From assembly GCA_021769025.1 (NCBI GenBank), contig JAETTS010000192.1:1-5640 (forward strand): DNA of 5,640 nucleotides. Reading direction: 5' to 3'. Each line of letters starts with the position of its first letter. Positions within the stretch are counted from its first letter, which is position 1. This DNA is from Enterocloster bolteae. GTDB taxonomy: Bacteria > Bacillota_A > Clostridia > Lachnospirales > Lachnospiraceae. The translations under genes and the position numbers were made by a program. Under the pieces are notes generated by a model. The model was not told where the DNA came from. It did no database searches and saw only the letters and a program-made list of their open reading frames with translations. This document shows positions 1-5,417 of the stretch, piece after piece.

Positions 1-106
1 ATATATGCTGCCCAACCGGATTGAGAAGATCGACCGGATGCCATTTACAGCCAATGGAAAGATCAACCGTATGGCATTAAAAGAACGGATAAAGGAGAAT
101 GAATGA
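1..106 (+). CDS. C-terminal end of an adenylate-forming ligase (DltA / NRPS A-domain-like), 5' truncated
   Basis: Only the last 34 residues are present, read from base 2 to the TGA at 104-106; the start lies outside the window. The fragment contains TANGKINR, which matches the A10 core motif (NGK-x-x/D-R) near the C-terminus of the ANL superfamily: DltA, NRPS adenylation domains and acyl-CoA synthetases. The Lys codon at 59-61 would be the conserved catalytic lysine used in adenylation. Such enzymes activate a carboxylate with ATP and load it onto a phosphopantetheine carrier. The stop overlaps the start of the carrier-protein gene by ATGA (103-106), which implies translational coupling and makes that protein the probable partner. 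By analogy with DltA the substrate could be D-alanine, but the specificity-determining residues are not in the window, so this cannot be tested here. The family call is firm; the substrate is unknown. Confidence 0.85.
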   Translation, partial: YMLPNRIEKIDRMPFTANGKINRMALKERIKENE

Positions 107-336
107 TGGATGAGATTTTAACGATTCTGCAGGACTTGCACCCCGATGTGGATTTTGAGAGTTGTGATACGTTGATTGACGATGGAATTCTGGATTCCTT
201 TGACATCGTGACCATTATTGCAGAGATCAGCGATGCATTTGACGTAAAGATCGGTGCAGAGCAGATTGTTCCGGAGAACTTCAATTCTGCAGAGGCTCTT
301 TGGGATCTAGTGCGCCGGCTGGAGGAGGATGAGTAG
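103..336 (+). CDS. Acyl/D-alanyl carrier protein, DltC-like (77 aa)
   Basis: This small acidic protein has the length of a typical acyl carrier protein or DltC. The LDSFD stretch (residues 30-34) is the phosphopantetheine attachment motif, with Ser32 as the expected modified residue; DltC proteins carry a very similar LDSF/M motif. The segment after it (about 35-47) reads as the amphipathic second helix used to dock partner enzymes, and the C-terminus ends in acidic residues. It should act in the cytoplasm as the thioester carrier between the upstream ligase and the downstream MBOAT acyltransferase. ATG at 103 overlaps the upstream stop. A second ATG at 106 would shorten the protein by one residue and cannot be excluded, so the exact start is uncertain by one codon. 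Naming it dltC outright would assume alanine as cargo, so no symbol is given. Confidence 0.9.
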   Translation: MMDEILTILQDLHPDVDFESCDTLIDDGILDSFDIVTIIAEISDAFDVKIGAEQIVPENFNSAEALWDLVRRLEEDE

Positions 337-381
337 ATGTGACAGCACAGGCTGTTGCAATTAAAATTCTGAGAGGAAGCC

Positions 382-1974
382 ATGCTGTTTACATCATATG
401 AATTTATTGCCTTTCTGATTTTGCTGTTTGTTCTTTATTACACCATACCGGCCAGGTATCAGTGGAAGCTGCTTCTTGTGGCCAGTTATCTATTCTATTT
501 TGTGTCCGGTTGGAAGAATTGTTTTTTCATTCTGCTGACCACGGTCAGCACCTGGTATTTAGCCAGAAGGATCGACCGGCTCCACAGGGAACAGGCAGCC
601 TACATAAAGGAGCATAAGAAGGAATTAAGCAGAGAAGAGAGGAAACGCTACAAGGAGAAGATAAAATCCCGCCAATGGCATCTTCTGCTGGCGGGACTTT
701 TTTTGAATTTTGGAATTCTGGCAGTGCTGAAATACACAAATTTTGTAATTGCCAACATAAATTTTGGATTGTCTCTTACAGGAGGCCAGAGCCGGATTGG
801 ATTTCTGTCGCTACTTCTTCCCCTGGGGATTTCTTTCTATACGTTTATAACCATGGGGTATCTGATTGACGTGTACCGGGGAAAATATCCGGCGGAGGGA
901 AGCCTTGGAAAGCTGGCGCTGTTTGTTTCCTTTTTCCCCCAGCTGATTCAGGGGCCCATCAACCGATTTGATAAGATGAGAGAAACGTTATATGCAGAGC
1001 ATCGGTTTGATGCCCGGGAGGTTTCTTTCGGGCTGGAGCGGGTTCTGTGGGGATTTTTTAAGAAGCTGGTGATTGCAGACCGGATTTTGCCGGGGGTAAC
1101 CACTATCATCGGGCAGCCGGAGATCTATGACGGAATCTACGTGTTTGTGGGAATGATGTTTTATGCCCTTCAGCTTTATGCAGATTTCACTGGCGGCATT
1201 GATATTACCATCGGAATCGCACAGGCCTTGGGGATTCGGGTACAGGAGAATTTTATCCGTCCTTATTTTTCCAAAAATATTGCCGAATACTGGAGGCGGT
1301 GGCATATCAGTCTGGGAGCCTGGTTTACAGAGTATATTTTTTACCCGGTGTCTGTGTGCCAGCCCATGCTTACGTTTTCCAGATTCTGCAGGAAGCATTT
1401 GGGAGATTACGTGGGGAAACGAATGCCGGTTTATGTGGCAAGCCTTGCGGTATGGTTTACCACAGGGATCTGGCACGGCGCCAGCTGGAATTTTGTGGTG
1501 TGGGGTCTTTTAAATGGGGTGATCATTATCCTGTCACAGGAGTGCGAACCGTTCTATGCCAGATTCCATGCCAGGTTTCATGTGGCGGGAAAACGGTGGT
1601 ATTCCGGCTTTCAGGTGGTGCGGACTGTGCTTTTGATGAGCAGCCTGCGGATGTTGGACTGCTATCGGGATGTGCCGCTGACGTTTCGAATGTTTGGAGA
1701 TATGCTTCTCCACTCCAGGCTTAGCCAGCTTTTTGACGGAAGGCTTTTGACTCTGGGCCTGACAGTCAGCGATTATGCTGTGCTTATGGCGGGAACTGTG
1801 ATACTGCTGGGAGTAAGCTTGGCAGGGAGGAGCGGAAGTATCCGAGAAAAGCTGGAGGCAAAGCCTGTCTCCGTAAGGTATGCCTTGCTGTACGGCCTGT
1901 TTCTGTGTACAGTGATCATCGGTGCATATGGCGTGGGGTATGATTCCAGCCAGTTCATCTATAATCAGTTTTAG
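382..1974 (+). CDS. MBOAT family membrane O-acyltransferase (DltB/AlgI-like, 530 aa)
   Basis: A multi-pass membrane protein with the hallmarks of the DltB/AlgI branch of MBOAT enzymes. It opens with the typical MLFTSYEFI hydrophobic start. PLGISFYTF lies at 147-155, FFPQLIQGPINR at about 184-195, DFTGGIDI at 268-275, YWRRWHISLG at 303-312, and WHGASWNFVVWG at 364-375. His308 and His365 match the two conserved MBOAT histidines; His365 is the presumed catalytic one. The C-terminus ends SSQFIYNQF, as is common in this family. A strongly charged Lys/Glu/Arg-rich stretch at about 62-98 separates the first membrane helices from the rest. The enzyme would move an acyl or aminoacyl group from the carrier protein to an extracytoplasmic hydroxyl, on teichoic acid or an exopolysaccharide. 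ATG 382 is the first start after an in-frame stop at 370-372, with a GAGAGGA ribosome site just upstream. It lies 45 bases after the carrier gene. Confidence 0.95.
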   Translation: MLFTSYEFIAFLILLFVLYYTIPARYQWKLLLVASYLFYFVSGWKNCFFILLTTVSTWYLARRIDRLHREQAAYIKEHKKELSREERKRYKEKIKSRQWHLLLAGLFLNFGILAVLKYTNFVIANINFGLSLTGGQSRIGFLSLLLPLGISFYTFITMGYLIDVYRGKYPAEGSLGKLALFVSFFPQLIQGPINRFDKMRETLYAEHRFDAREVSFGLERVLWGFFKKLVIADRILPGVTTIIGQPEIYDGIYVFVGMMFYALQLYADFTGGIDITIGIAQALGIRVQENFIRPYFSKNIAEYWRRWHISLGAWFTEYIFYPVSVCQPMLTFSRFCRKHLGDYVGKRMPVYVASLAVWFTTGIWHGASWNFVVWGLLNGVIIILSQECEPFYARFHARFHVAGKRWYSGFQVVRTVLLMSSLRMLDCYRDVPLTFRMFGDMLLHSRLSQLFDGRLLTLGLTVSDYAVLMAGTVILLGVSLAGRSGSIREKLEAKPVSVRYALLYGLFLCTVIIGAYGVGYDSSQFIYNQF

Positions 1975-2072
1975 CGTGTGTTGAAAGAATGGCTTTTCAG
2001 GCGCGCTGGAAAAGGACAGAAAGGGGAGTTGTTCAGAGAAAATCTGAATGATTGCCGGGAAGGAGCATCCAT
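1975..2072 (+). other. 98-base spacer with two possible RNA hairpins
   Basis: The spacer between the MBOAT and SGNH genes holds no ORF. It contains an imperfect hairpin at 1993-2014 (CTTTTC pairing with GAAAAG). A second lies at 2032-2048, where TTCAGA and TCTGAA are exact inverted repeats around a five-base loop and can extend outward to about 2027-2053 through G-U pairs. Neither is followed by a T run, so neither looks like an intrinsic terminator. The second ends just before the downstream ribosome site and could affect translation or mRNA processing. Nothing resembling a good promoter is visible. Confidence 0.4.
2058..2065 (+). promoter_or_regulatory. Ribosome binding site fixing the SGNH protein start at 2073
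   Basis: GGAAGGAG lies seven bases before ATG 2073. The longer reading frame opens with TTG at 2052, which would place this site inside the coding region and has no comparable site in front of it. The ATG at 2073 is therefore preferred. Confidence 0.8.
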
Positions 2073-3116
2073 ATGGGACGGAAAAAGCAGGTGTGCATTT
2101 TTTGGGCTGTACTTATCATAGGAAGCCTGATGGTTCTCACCAGCCTTCTGAAACCGAAATACATGGGAGATATTATAGAAGGAGCGTTAATTGCCGAATA
2201 TTATAAGGAAACCACCACCCATGATGTAATTTTCATTGGAGACTGCGAAGTGTATGAGAATTTTTCTCCGGTTACGCTGTGGGAGGAGTATGGGATCACC
2301 AGCTATATCCGGGGGAGCGCCCAGCAGTTGATCTGGCAATCCTATTATCTTTTGGAAGAGACACTGAAATATGAAAAGCCAGAGATTGTGGTGTTTAATG
2401 TGCTGGCTATGAAATATGATGAGCCTCAGAAGGAGGCCTACAACCGGATGACATTGGACGGAATGAAGTGGTCGGCCTCCAAGGTAAAGTCCATTAAAGC
2501 CTCTATGACGGAAGATGAGAACTTTATTGAATATGTGATTCCTCTTCTTCGCTATCATTCCCGGTGGAGCGAACTGACAAAAGAGGATTTTCGTTATCTG
2601 TTCCATAAGGACAAGGTGTCCCACAACGGATATTATATGCGTGTGGATGTAAAGCCGGCGGGAACCTTTCCGAAGGATAAGAAACTGGGAAATTATCAGT
2701 TTGGGGAAAATGCATACGAGTATCTGGATAAGATCACAAAGCTGTGTAACGATCATGATATCCAACTGATTCTGATAAAAGCGCCGTCCATCTACCCTTC
2801 CTGGTATGAACAGTGGGATGAGCAGATGGTGGAGTACGCACAGGAGAATCAGATTCGATATATTAATTTCCTGAACCTTACAGAAGATGTAGGGTTGGAT
2901 TTTCAGACAGACACTTATGATGGGGGGCTCCACTTAAATCTGTCGGGAGCTGAGAAGCTGTCCAAGTACTTCGGAAGAATTCTGAAGGAAGAATATGGCC
3001 TTTCCGATCATCACAATGATTCTGAACTTGTGAAGGTATGGGAGGAAAAATCCGATTTCTACAACCAGATGAAGGCCAGACAGGAACAGGAACTGGGGCA
3101 AAATACTGACAGGTAA
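2073..3116 (+). CDS. Membrane-anchored SGNH/GDSL-like hydrolase family protein, DltD-like, with Cys at the nucleophile position (347 aa)
   Basis: A hydrophobic segment at about residues 6-26 anchors the protein, with the rest probably outside the cell. The strand-turn VIFIGDCEVYE (52-62) matches SGNH block I, but the nucleophile position is Cys58 rather than Ser. Gly81 (in YIRGSAQQ) and Asn109 (in VVFNVLAM) are candidates for the oxyanion-hole positions of blocks II and III. DGGLHLN near the C-terminus supplies Asp283 and His287 as the presumed acid/base pair. The family includes DltD and AlgJ/AlgX-type proteins that work with MBOAT transferases in modifying surface polymers. Its place right after the MBOAT gene in a ligase-carrier-MBOAT cassette supports a DltD-like role. 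A charged tail of about 45 residues follows the His. The start is set by the GGAAGGAG site; an upstream TTG would add seven residues. The fold is likely; catalysis and substrate are uncertain. Confidence 0.85.
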   Translation: MGRKKQVCIFWAVLIIGSLMVLTSLLKPKYMGDIIEGALIAEYYKETTTHDVIFIGDCEVYENFSPVTLWEEYGITSYIRGSAQQLIWQSYYLLEETLKYEKPEIVVFNVLAMKYDEPQKEAYNRMTLDGMKWSASKVKSIKASMTEDENFIEYVIPLLRYHSRWSELTKEDFRYLFHKDKVSHNGYYMRVDVKPAGTFPKDKKLGNYQFGENAYEYLDKITKLCNDHDIQLILIKAPSIYPSWYEQWDEQMVEYAQENQIRYINFLNLTEDVGLDFQTDTYDGGLHLNLSGAEKLSKYFGRILKEEYGLSDHHNDSELVKVWEEKSDFYNQMKARQEQELGQNTDR

Positions 3117-3174
3117 CAGGTGAGAAAATCGGATTAAGTGCTACAGAAGAAAATTTCATGAGGAGTAACCGATT

Positions 3175-3783
3175 ATGAGAAAAAGAATGGATGTTGCAGC
3201 AATTGTTTTGGCCGTGGCAATGGGGCTGGCTGGATGCTCTGGAAACGGAGGAAGCCAGACGGCATCGGGGACGGGGACAACGGCGGTGCGGCAGGCTGGG
3301 GAGACGGCTGAGGGCAAAGACAAAGAGAACAAGGGGGAGGCTGTGAAAACAGAGACAGCGCAGTCAACGGCAGAAACAAGCCATAGCGGCTTTCTGTTCC
3401 AGAGCGGCGATGTCATCATAGGAATGAATGAAGATGTGGCCCCCATACTTAGCGGTCTGGGAGACTATAGTAATTATGCGGAGACTCCCAGCTGTGCCTT
3501 TGAGGGGCTGGATAAGATATACAGCTATAACGGCTTTGATTTATATACCTACCCGAAGGGCAGCACAGATTATGTAAATTCGATTTATTTTATTGATGAT
3601 TCGGTGGCTACACCGGAGGGAATCCGTCTTGGATCTACGGTGGAGGAGATGCTGGCTGCTTATGGGGAAGATTATGTGGAAGAGTATGGTGTGTACACGT
3701 ATACCAAGGAGAAGTCAACCTTGTCTTTTATAGTAACCGATGGTGTGATTGAGTCCATCGAGTACGTGGCAATCACAGAATAG
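3175..3783 (+). CDS. Putative lipoprotein of unknown function (202 aa)
   Basis: The N-terminus MRKRM, a hydrophobic core and the lipobox LAGC (18-21) mark a lipoprotein signal peptide; Cys21 would be lipidated and anchor the protein to the outer face of the membrane. Residues 22-72 form a low-complexity linker rich in Gly, Ser, Thr, Glu and Lys. The folded part, about 73-202, seems to hold two related halves. In each, a short helix-like segment ending in Gly plus an acid (DVAPILSGLGD at 87-97; EEMLAAYGED at 157-166) is followed by Tyr-rich alternating segments that read as beta strands. This resembles small two-repeat beta-lactamase-inhibitor-like or BamE-like folds, but only at pattern level. 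AGGAG at 3161-3165 lies nine bases before ATG 3175; an internal ATG at 3187 would weaken the signal peptide's basic start. Similar proteins are frequent in Lachnospiraceae as hypothetical lipoproteins. No function is assigned. Confidence 0.85.
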   Translation: MRKRMDVAAIVLAVAMGLAGCSGNGGSQTASGTGTTAVRQAGETAEGKDKENKGEAVKTETAQSTAETSHSGFLFQSGDVIIGMNEDVAPILSGLGDYSNYAETPSCAFEGLDKIYSYNGFDLYTYPKGSTDYVNSIYFIDDSVATPEGIRLGSTVEEMLAAYGEDYVEEYGVYTYTKEKSTLSFIVTDGVIESIEYVAITE

Positions 3784-3786
3784 TGC

Positions 3787-3793
3787 AAGGAGG
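3787..3793 (+). promoter_or_regulatory. Ribosome binding site fixing the transglutaminase-like start at 3803
   Basis: AAGGAGG lies nine bases before ATG 3803. An earlier in-frame ATG at 3749 would overlap the lipoprotein gene and put 18 hydrophilic residues ahead of the signal peptide, so it is rejected. Confidence 0.85.
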
Positions 3794-3802
3794 AAACGGT
3801 CA

Positions 3803-4666
3803 ATGAAACGGTGGCATATAATTCTGGCGGCAATGATATTCACAATGGCGGCGGTATTTCCAGCGGCTGCGGCGAATCAAAAAGACGGCCCCAGATCCAT
3901 AGGAAGATGGCTAAAAAGTGAGGATGGAAGATGGTATTATGAGAATCCGGATAAAAGTTTTCCGGTGTCCCAGATAATGCAGATCAAGGATGCATGGTAC
4001 TATTTTGATGGGGAAGGGTATGTGAAGACCGGTTGGATTCAGGATGGAGAGAACCGGTACTATGCGGATGAGAGCGGTGCCCTAGCGGTGGACAAGACCA
4101 TAATCATTGATGATATTGAGTATACGTTTGATGAGAAGGGGGTCTGCAAGGTTAATTATAAGAAGCCTACAGAGATCCCGCCGGAGGAAGAAAAATCGGA
4201 GACCCATCACACCGTAGATGCTATGGCAGATAAGGTATTGGACAAGATCACCAATGACCAGATGAGCAAAGCGGAAAAAGCTACTGCCATCTATTCCTGG
4301 GTGAGAAGCAATATCCGATATGTATCCACCTCTGAAAAGGGGGACTGGGTGGAGGCGGCGTACAATGGCTTCCGCAAGAAATCCGGTGACTGTTATACGT
4401 ATTATTCAGTGGCGCTGGCTCTCCTTAGCCGGGCAGACATTCCCAGTATTGAGGTTGTGCGCCTGGATGGGCATCACTGGTGGAACCTGATTGACTGTGG
4501 GGAGGGCTGGTATCATTTTGACACCACTCCCAGAAGCAGCGGCGGAACGTTCTGTCTCCTTACAGATGCACAGCTTATGGAATATTCCAATAAGCATACG
4601 ACAAAGAGAATGCCATATGGAACCCACGGATTTGATACTGCGCTATACCCGCCCACTCCGCAGTAG
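3803..4666 (+). CDS. Secreted transglutaminase-like protein with N-terminal cell-wall-binding-type repeats (287 aa)
   Basis: Starting at ATG 3803, the protein opens with a signal peptide (MKRW, a hydrophobic core, then FPAAAA) with likely cleavage near Ala24. Residues about 35-117 carry degenerate aromatic repeats of the choline-binding/cell-wall-binding type: GRWYYENPD, AWYYFDGEGYVKTGW, NRYYADESGAL and IEYTFDEKGV. A Pro/Glu-rich linker (about 120-135) leads to a transglutaminase-like domain (about 138-265). Its triad is visible as Cys197 (SGDCYTYY), His225 (HHWWNLI) and Asp240 (HFDTTP), all three present in their usual order. Such domains may act as cysteine proteases or as acyl transferases and crosslinkers; the reaction cannot be chosen from sequence. 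The protein should be exported and held at the cell wall. The gene lies 19 bases after the lipoprotein gene, so the two probably share a transcript. The domain call is strong; the substrate is unknown. Confidence 0.92.
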   Translation: MKRWHIILAAMIFTMAAVFPAAAANQKDGPRSIGRWLKSEDGRWYYENPDKSFPVSQIMQIKDAWYYFDGEGYVKTGWIQDGENRYYADESGALAVDKTIIIDDIEYTFDEKGVCKVNYKKPTEIPPEEEKSETHHTVDAMADKVLDKITNDQMSKAEKATAIYSWVRSNIRYVSTSEKGDWVEAAYNGFRKKSGDCYTYYSVALALLSRADIPSIEVVRLDGHHWWNLIDCGEGWYHFDTTPRSSGGTFCLLTDAQLMEYSNKHTTKRMPYGTHGFDTALYPPTPQ

Positions 4667-4697
4667 AAATCACAATGAATAAATATGTTGGAAACAC

Positions 4698-4721
4698 AGG
4701 GGGAAAATGAAATTTCCCCCT
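4698..4721 (+). terminator. Possible terminator hairpin after the transglutaminase-like gene
   Basis: GGGGGAAA (4699-4706) is an exact reverse complement of TTTCCCCC (4713-4720), with a six-base loop, and A4698 can pair with T4721 for a nine-pair stem. It sits 31 bases after the stop at 4666, the usual place for a terminator. The following bases (TTGACATCC) are a poor U tract because they form the -35 box of the next promoter, so efficiency is doubtful. Confidence 0.45.
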
Positions 4722-4749
4722 TGACATCCATCCATAATCTGTATATAAT
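4721..4749 (+). promoter_or_regulatory. Consensus sigma-A promoter for the rpsL-rpsG operon
   Basis: TTGACA (4721-4726) and TATAAT (4744-4749) match the housekeeping consensus at all twelve positions and are separated by the optimal 17 bases. Transcription should start at about 4756-4758, giving an rpsL leader of about 80 bases. Such strength fits a ribosomal protein operon. Confidence 0.92.
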
Positions 4750-4757
4750 GAGAAAGC

Positions 4758-4786
4758 ATGCGAAAACATGTTTTATTTTTTTGCAT
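4758..4786 (+). other. Possible 5'-terminal hairpin in the rpsL leader
   Basis: ATGC (4758-4761) can pair with GCAT (4783-4786), followed inward by one G-U and four A-U pairs to the T run at 4776-4782. The arm also contains the perfect palindrome AAAACATGTTTT (4763-4774), which offers a competing fold. The structure would lie at or very near the mRNA 5' end. It is A-U rich and modest in strength; no known leader motif is recognised. Confidence 0.3.
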
Positions 4787-4823
4787 ACAAAAAATGATTT
4801 ACAGCAACCACAGAGAATATCAC

Positions 4824-4831
4824 AGGAGGTG
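4824..4831 (+). promoter_or_regulatory. Ribosome binding site of rpsL
   Basis: AGGAGGTG is a near-perfect anti-16S match six bases before ATG 4838. It excludes the longer in-frame reading from ATG 4685, which would begin upstream of the promoter. Confidence 0.9.
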
Positions 4832-4837
4832 AAAAGA

Positions 4838-5257
4838 ATGCCAACATTTAACCAGTTAGTTAGAAAAGGAAGACAGACATCTGTAAAGAAGTCTACTGCA
4901 CCGGCATTGCAGAAGGGTTACAACTCTTTACAGAAGCGGGCTACCGACCAGTCTGCTCCACAGAAGAGAGGCGTTTGTACCGCTGTCAAGACTGCCACTC
5001 CTAAAAAGCCTAACTCTGCTTTAAGAAAGATCGCCAGAGTACGTCTTTCCAATGGCATCGAAGTGACAAGCTATATCCCGGGAGAAGGACACAACCTTCA
5101 GGAGCATAGCGTTGTGCTGATCCGTGGCGGAAGAGTAAAGGACCTGCCAGGTACCAGATACCACATCGTAAGAGGTACGTTGGATACCGCAGGCGTGGCC
5201 AACAGAATGCAGGCTCGCTCCAAGTACGGAGCAAAGAGGCCCAAAGCCAAAAAGTAA
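4838..5257 (+). CDS. rpsL: 30S ribosomal protein S12
   Basis: The 139-residue product matches S12 along its whole length. It has the N-terminus [11 protein letters not shown], the Firmicutes-type insert [15 protein letters not shown], the invariant [38 protein letters not shown] and the basic C-terminus [15 protein letters not shown]12 sits at the decoding centre of the small subunit and affects accuracy. Lys56 and Lys101 correspond to E. coli Lys43 and Lys88 (offset 13), the common sites of streptomycin-resistance changes; both are wild type here. Asp102 corresponds to the residue methylthiolated by RimO in some bacteria. It is the first gene behind the consensus promoter and the head of a str-type operon with rpsG. 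Confidence 0.99.
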   Translation: MPTFNQLVRKGRQTSVKKSTAPALQKGYNSLQKRATDQSAPQKRGVCTAVKTATPKKPNSALRKIARVRLSNGIEVTSYIPGEGHNLQEHSVVLIRGGRVKDLPGTRYHIVRGTLDTAGVANRMQARSKYGAKRPKAKK

Positions 5258-5306
5258 TTAGTACCATTTTCGTTTCCCGGTTTTTGTTAGTGCAGGATGA
5301 GTGATA

Positions 5307-5334
5307 TGGACCTGTAGGTTGCAGGATATATATT
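5307..5334 (+). promoter_or_regulatory. Weak candidate internal promoter ahead of rpsG
   Basis: TGGACC (5307-5312) matches four of six -35 positions and TATATT (5329-5334) five of six -10 positions, with a 16-base spacer. It is far weaker than the rpsL promoter and could be chance in an A/T-rich spacer. Confidence 0.2.
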
Positions 5335-5402
5335 AAAGAACCGTGCACGAACACATTTCTATGGAAACATGTGAGTACCGGAGAATTAACGCAGATATAG
5401 TT

Positions 5403-5410
5403 AAGGAGGG
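5403..5410 (+). promoter_or_regulatory. Ribosome binding site supporting the GTG start of rpsG
   Basis: AAGGAGGG lies seven bases before GTG 5418. No ATG at a suitable distance competes, so the site decides the non-ATG start, in agreement with the expected S7 N-terminus. Confidence 0.88.
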
Positions 5411-5417
5411 AAGTAAC

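Larger units (their letters stand above)
5258..5417 (+). other. 160-base rpsL-rpsG spacer with small inverted and direct repeats
   Basis: No ORF with a ribosome site is seen. CCTGTA (5311-5316) can pair with TGCAGG (5320-5325) around a three-base loop, and CACAT (5352-5356) with ATGTG (5369-5373), allowing short inner pairing. TGCAGGAT occurs twice, at 5291-5298 and 5320-5327. A T-rich start (5265-5288) has no stem before it, so no intrinsic terminator is supported. In E. coli the rpsL-rpsG spacer binds S7 for feedback control; whether this one does is unknown. Confidence 0.4.

Noticed and set aside
988..1476. Minus-strand open frame of 162 codons inside the MBOAT gene
   Set aside because: It is a shadow of a well-conserved coding region, and its translation shows no recognisable domain.
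1981..1986. TTGAAA as a -35 box for an SGNH gene promoter
   Set aside because: No TATAAT-like sequence occurs 16-18 bases downstream (the region reads GCGCGCTGG).
1993..2014. Possible terminator after the MBOAT gene (CTTTTC/GAAAAG hairpin)
   Set aside because: The stem contains a mismatch and a wobble, its outer part is A-T rich, and it is followed by GACAGAAAGGGG rather than a T run.
2187..2933. Minus-strand open frame of 248 codons opposite the SGNH gene
   Set aside because: The + strand frame carries conserved SGNH motifs and a good ribosome site; the antisense frame is an irregular, low-credibility protein.
3250..3390. Low-complexity GGC/ACG/GAC-rich stretch as a DNA repeat or recombination site
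   Set aside because: It encodes the flexible Gly/Ser/Thr/Glu linker usual after a lipobox; no regular repeat unit is present.
3749..3802. Longer N-terminus for the transglutaminase-like protein
   Set aside because: It overlaps the lipoprotein gene, has no ribosome site, and would bury the signal peptide behind 18 polar residues; ATG 3803 has AAGGAGG at good spacing.
4685..4837. N-terminal extension of S12 by 51 residues
   Set aside because: The extension would be encoded across the promoter itself, before the predicted transcript start, and S12 homologues begin at [11 protein letters not shown].
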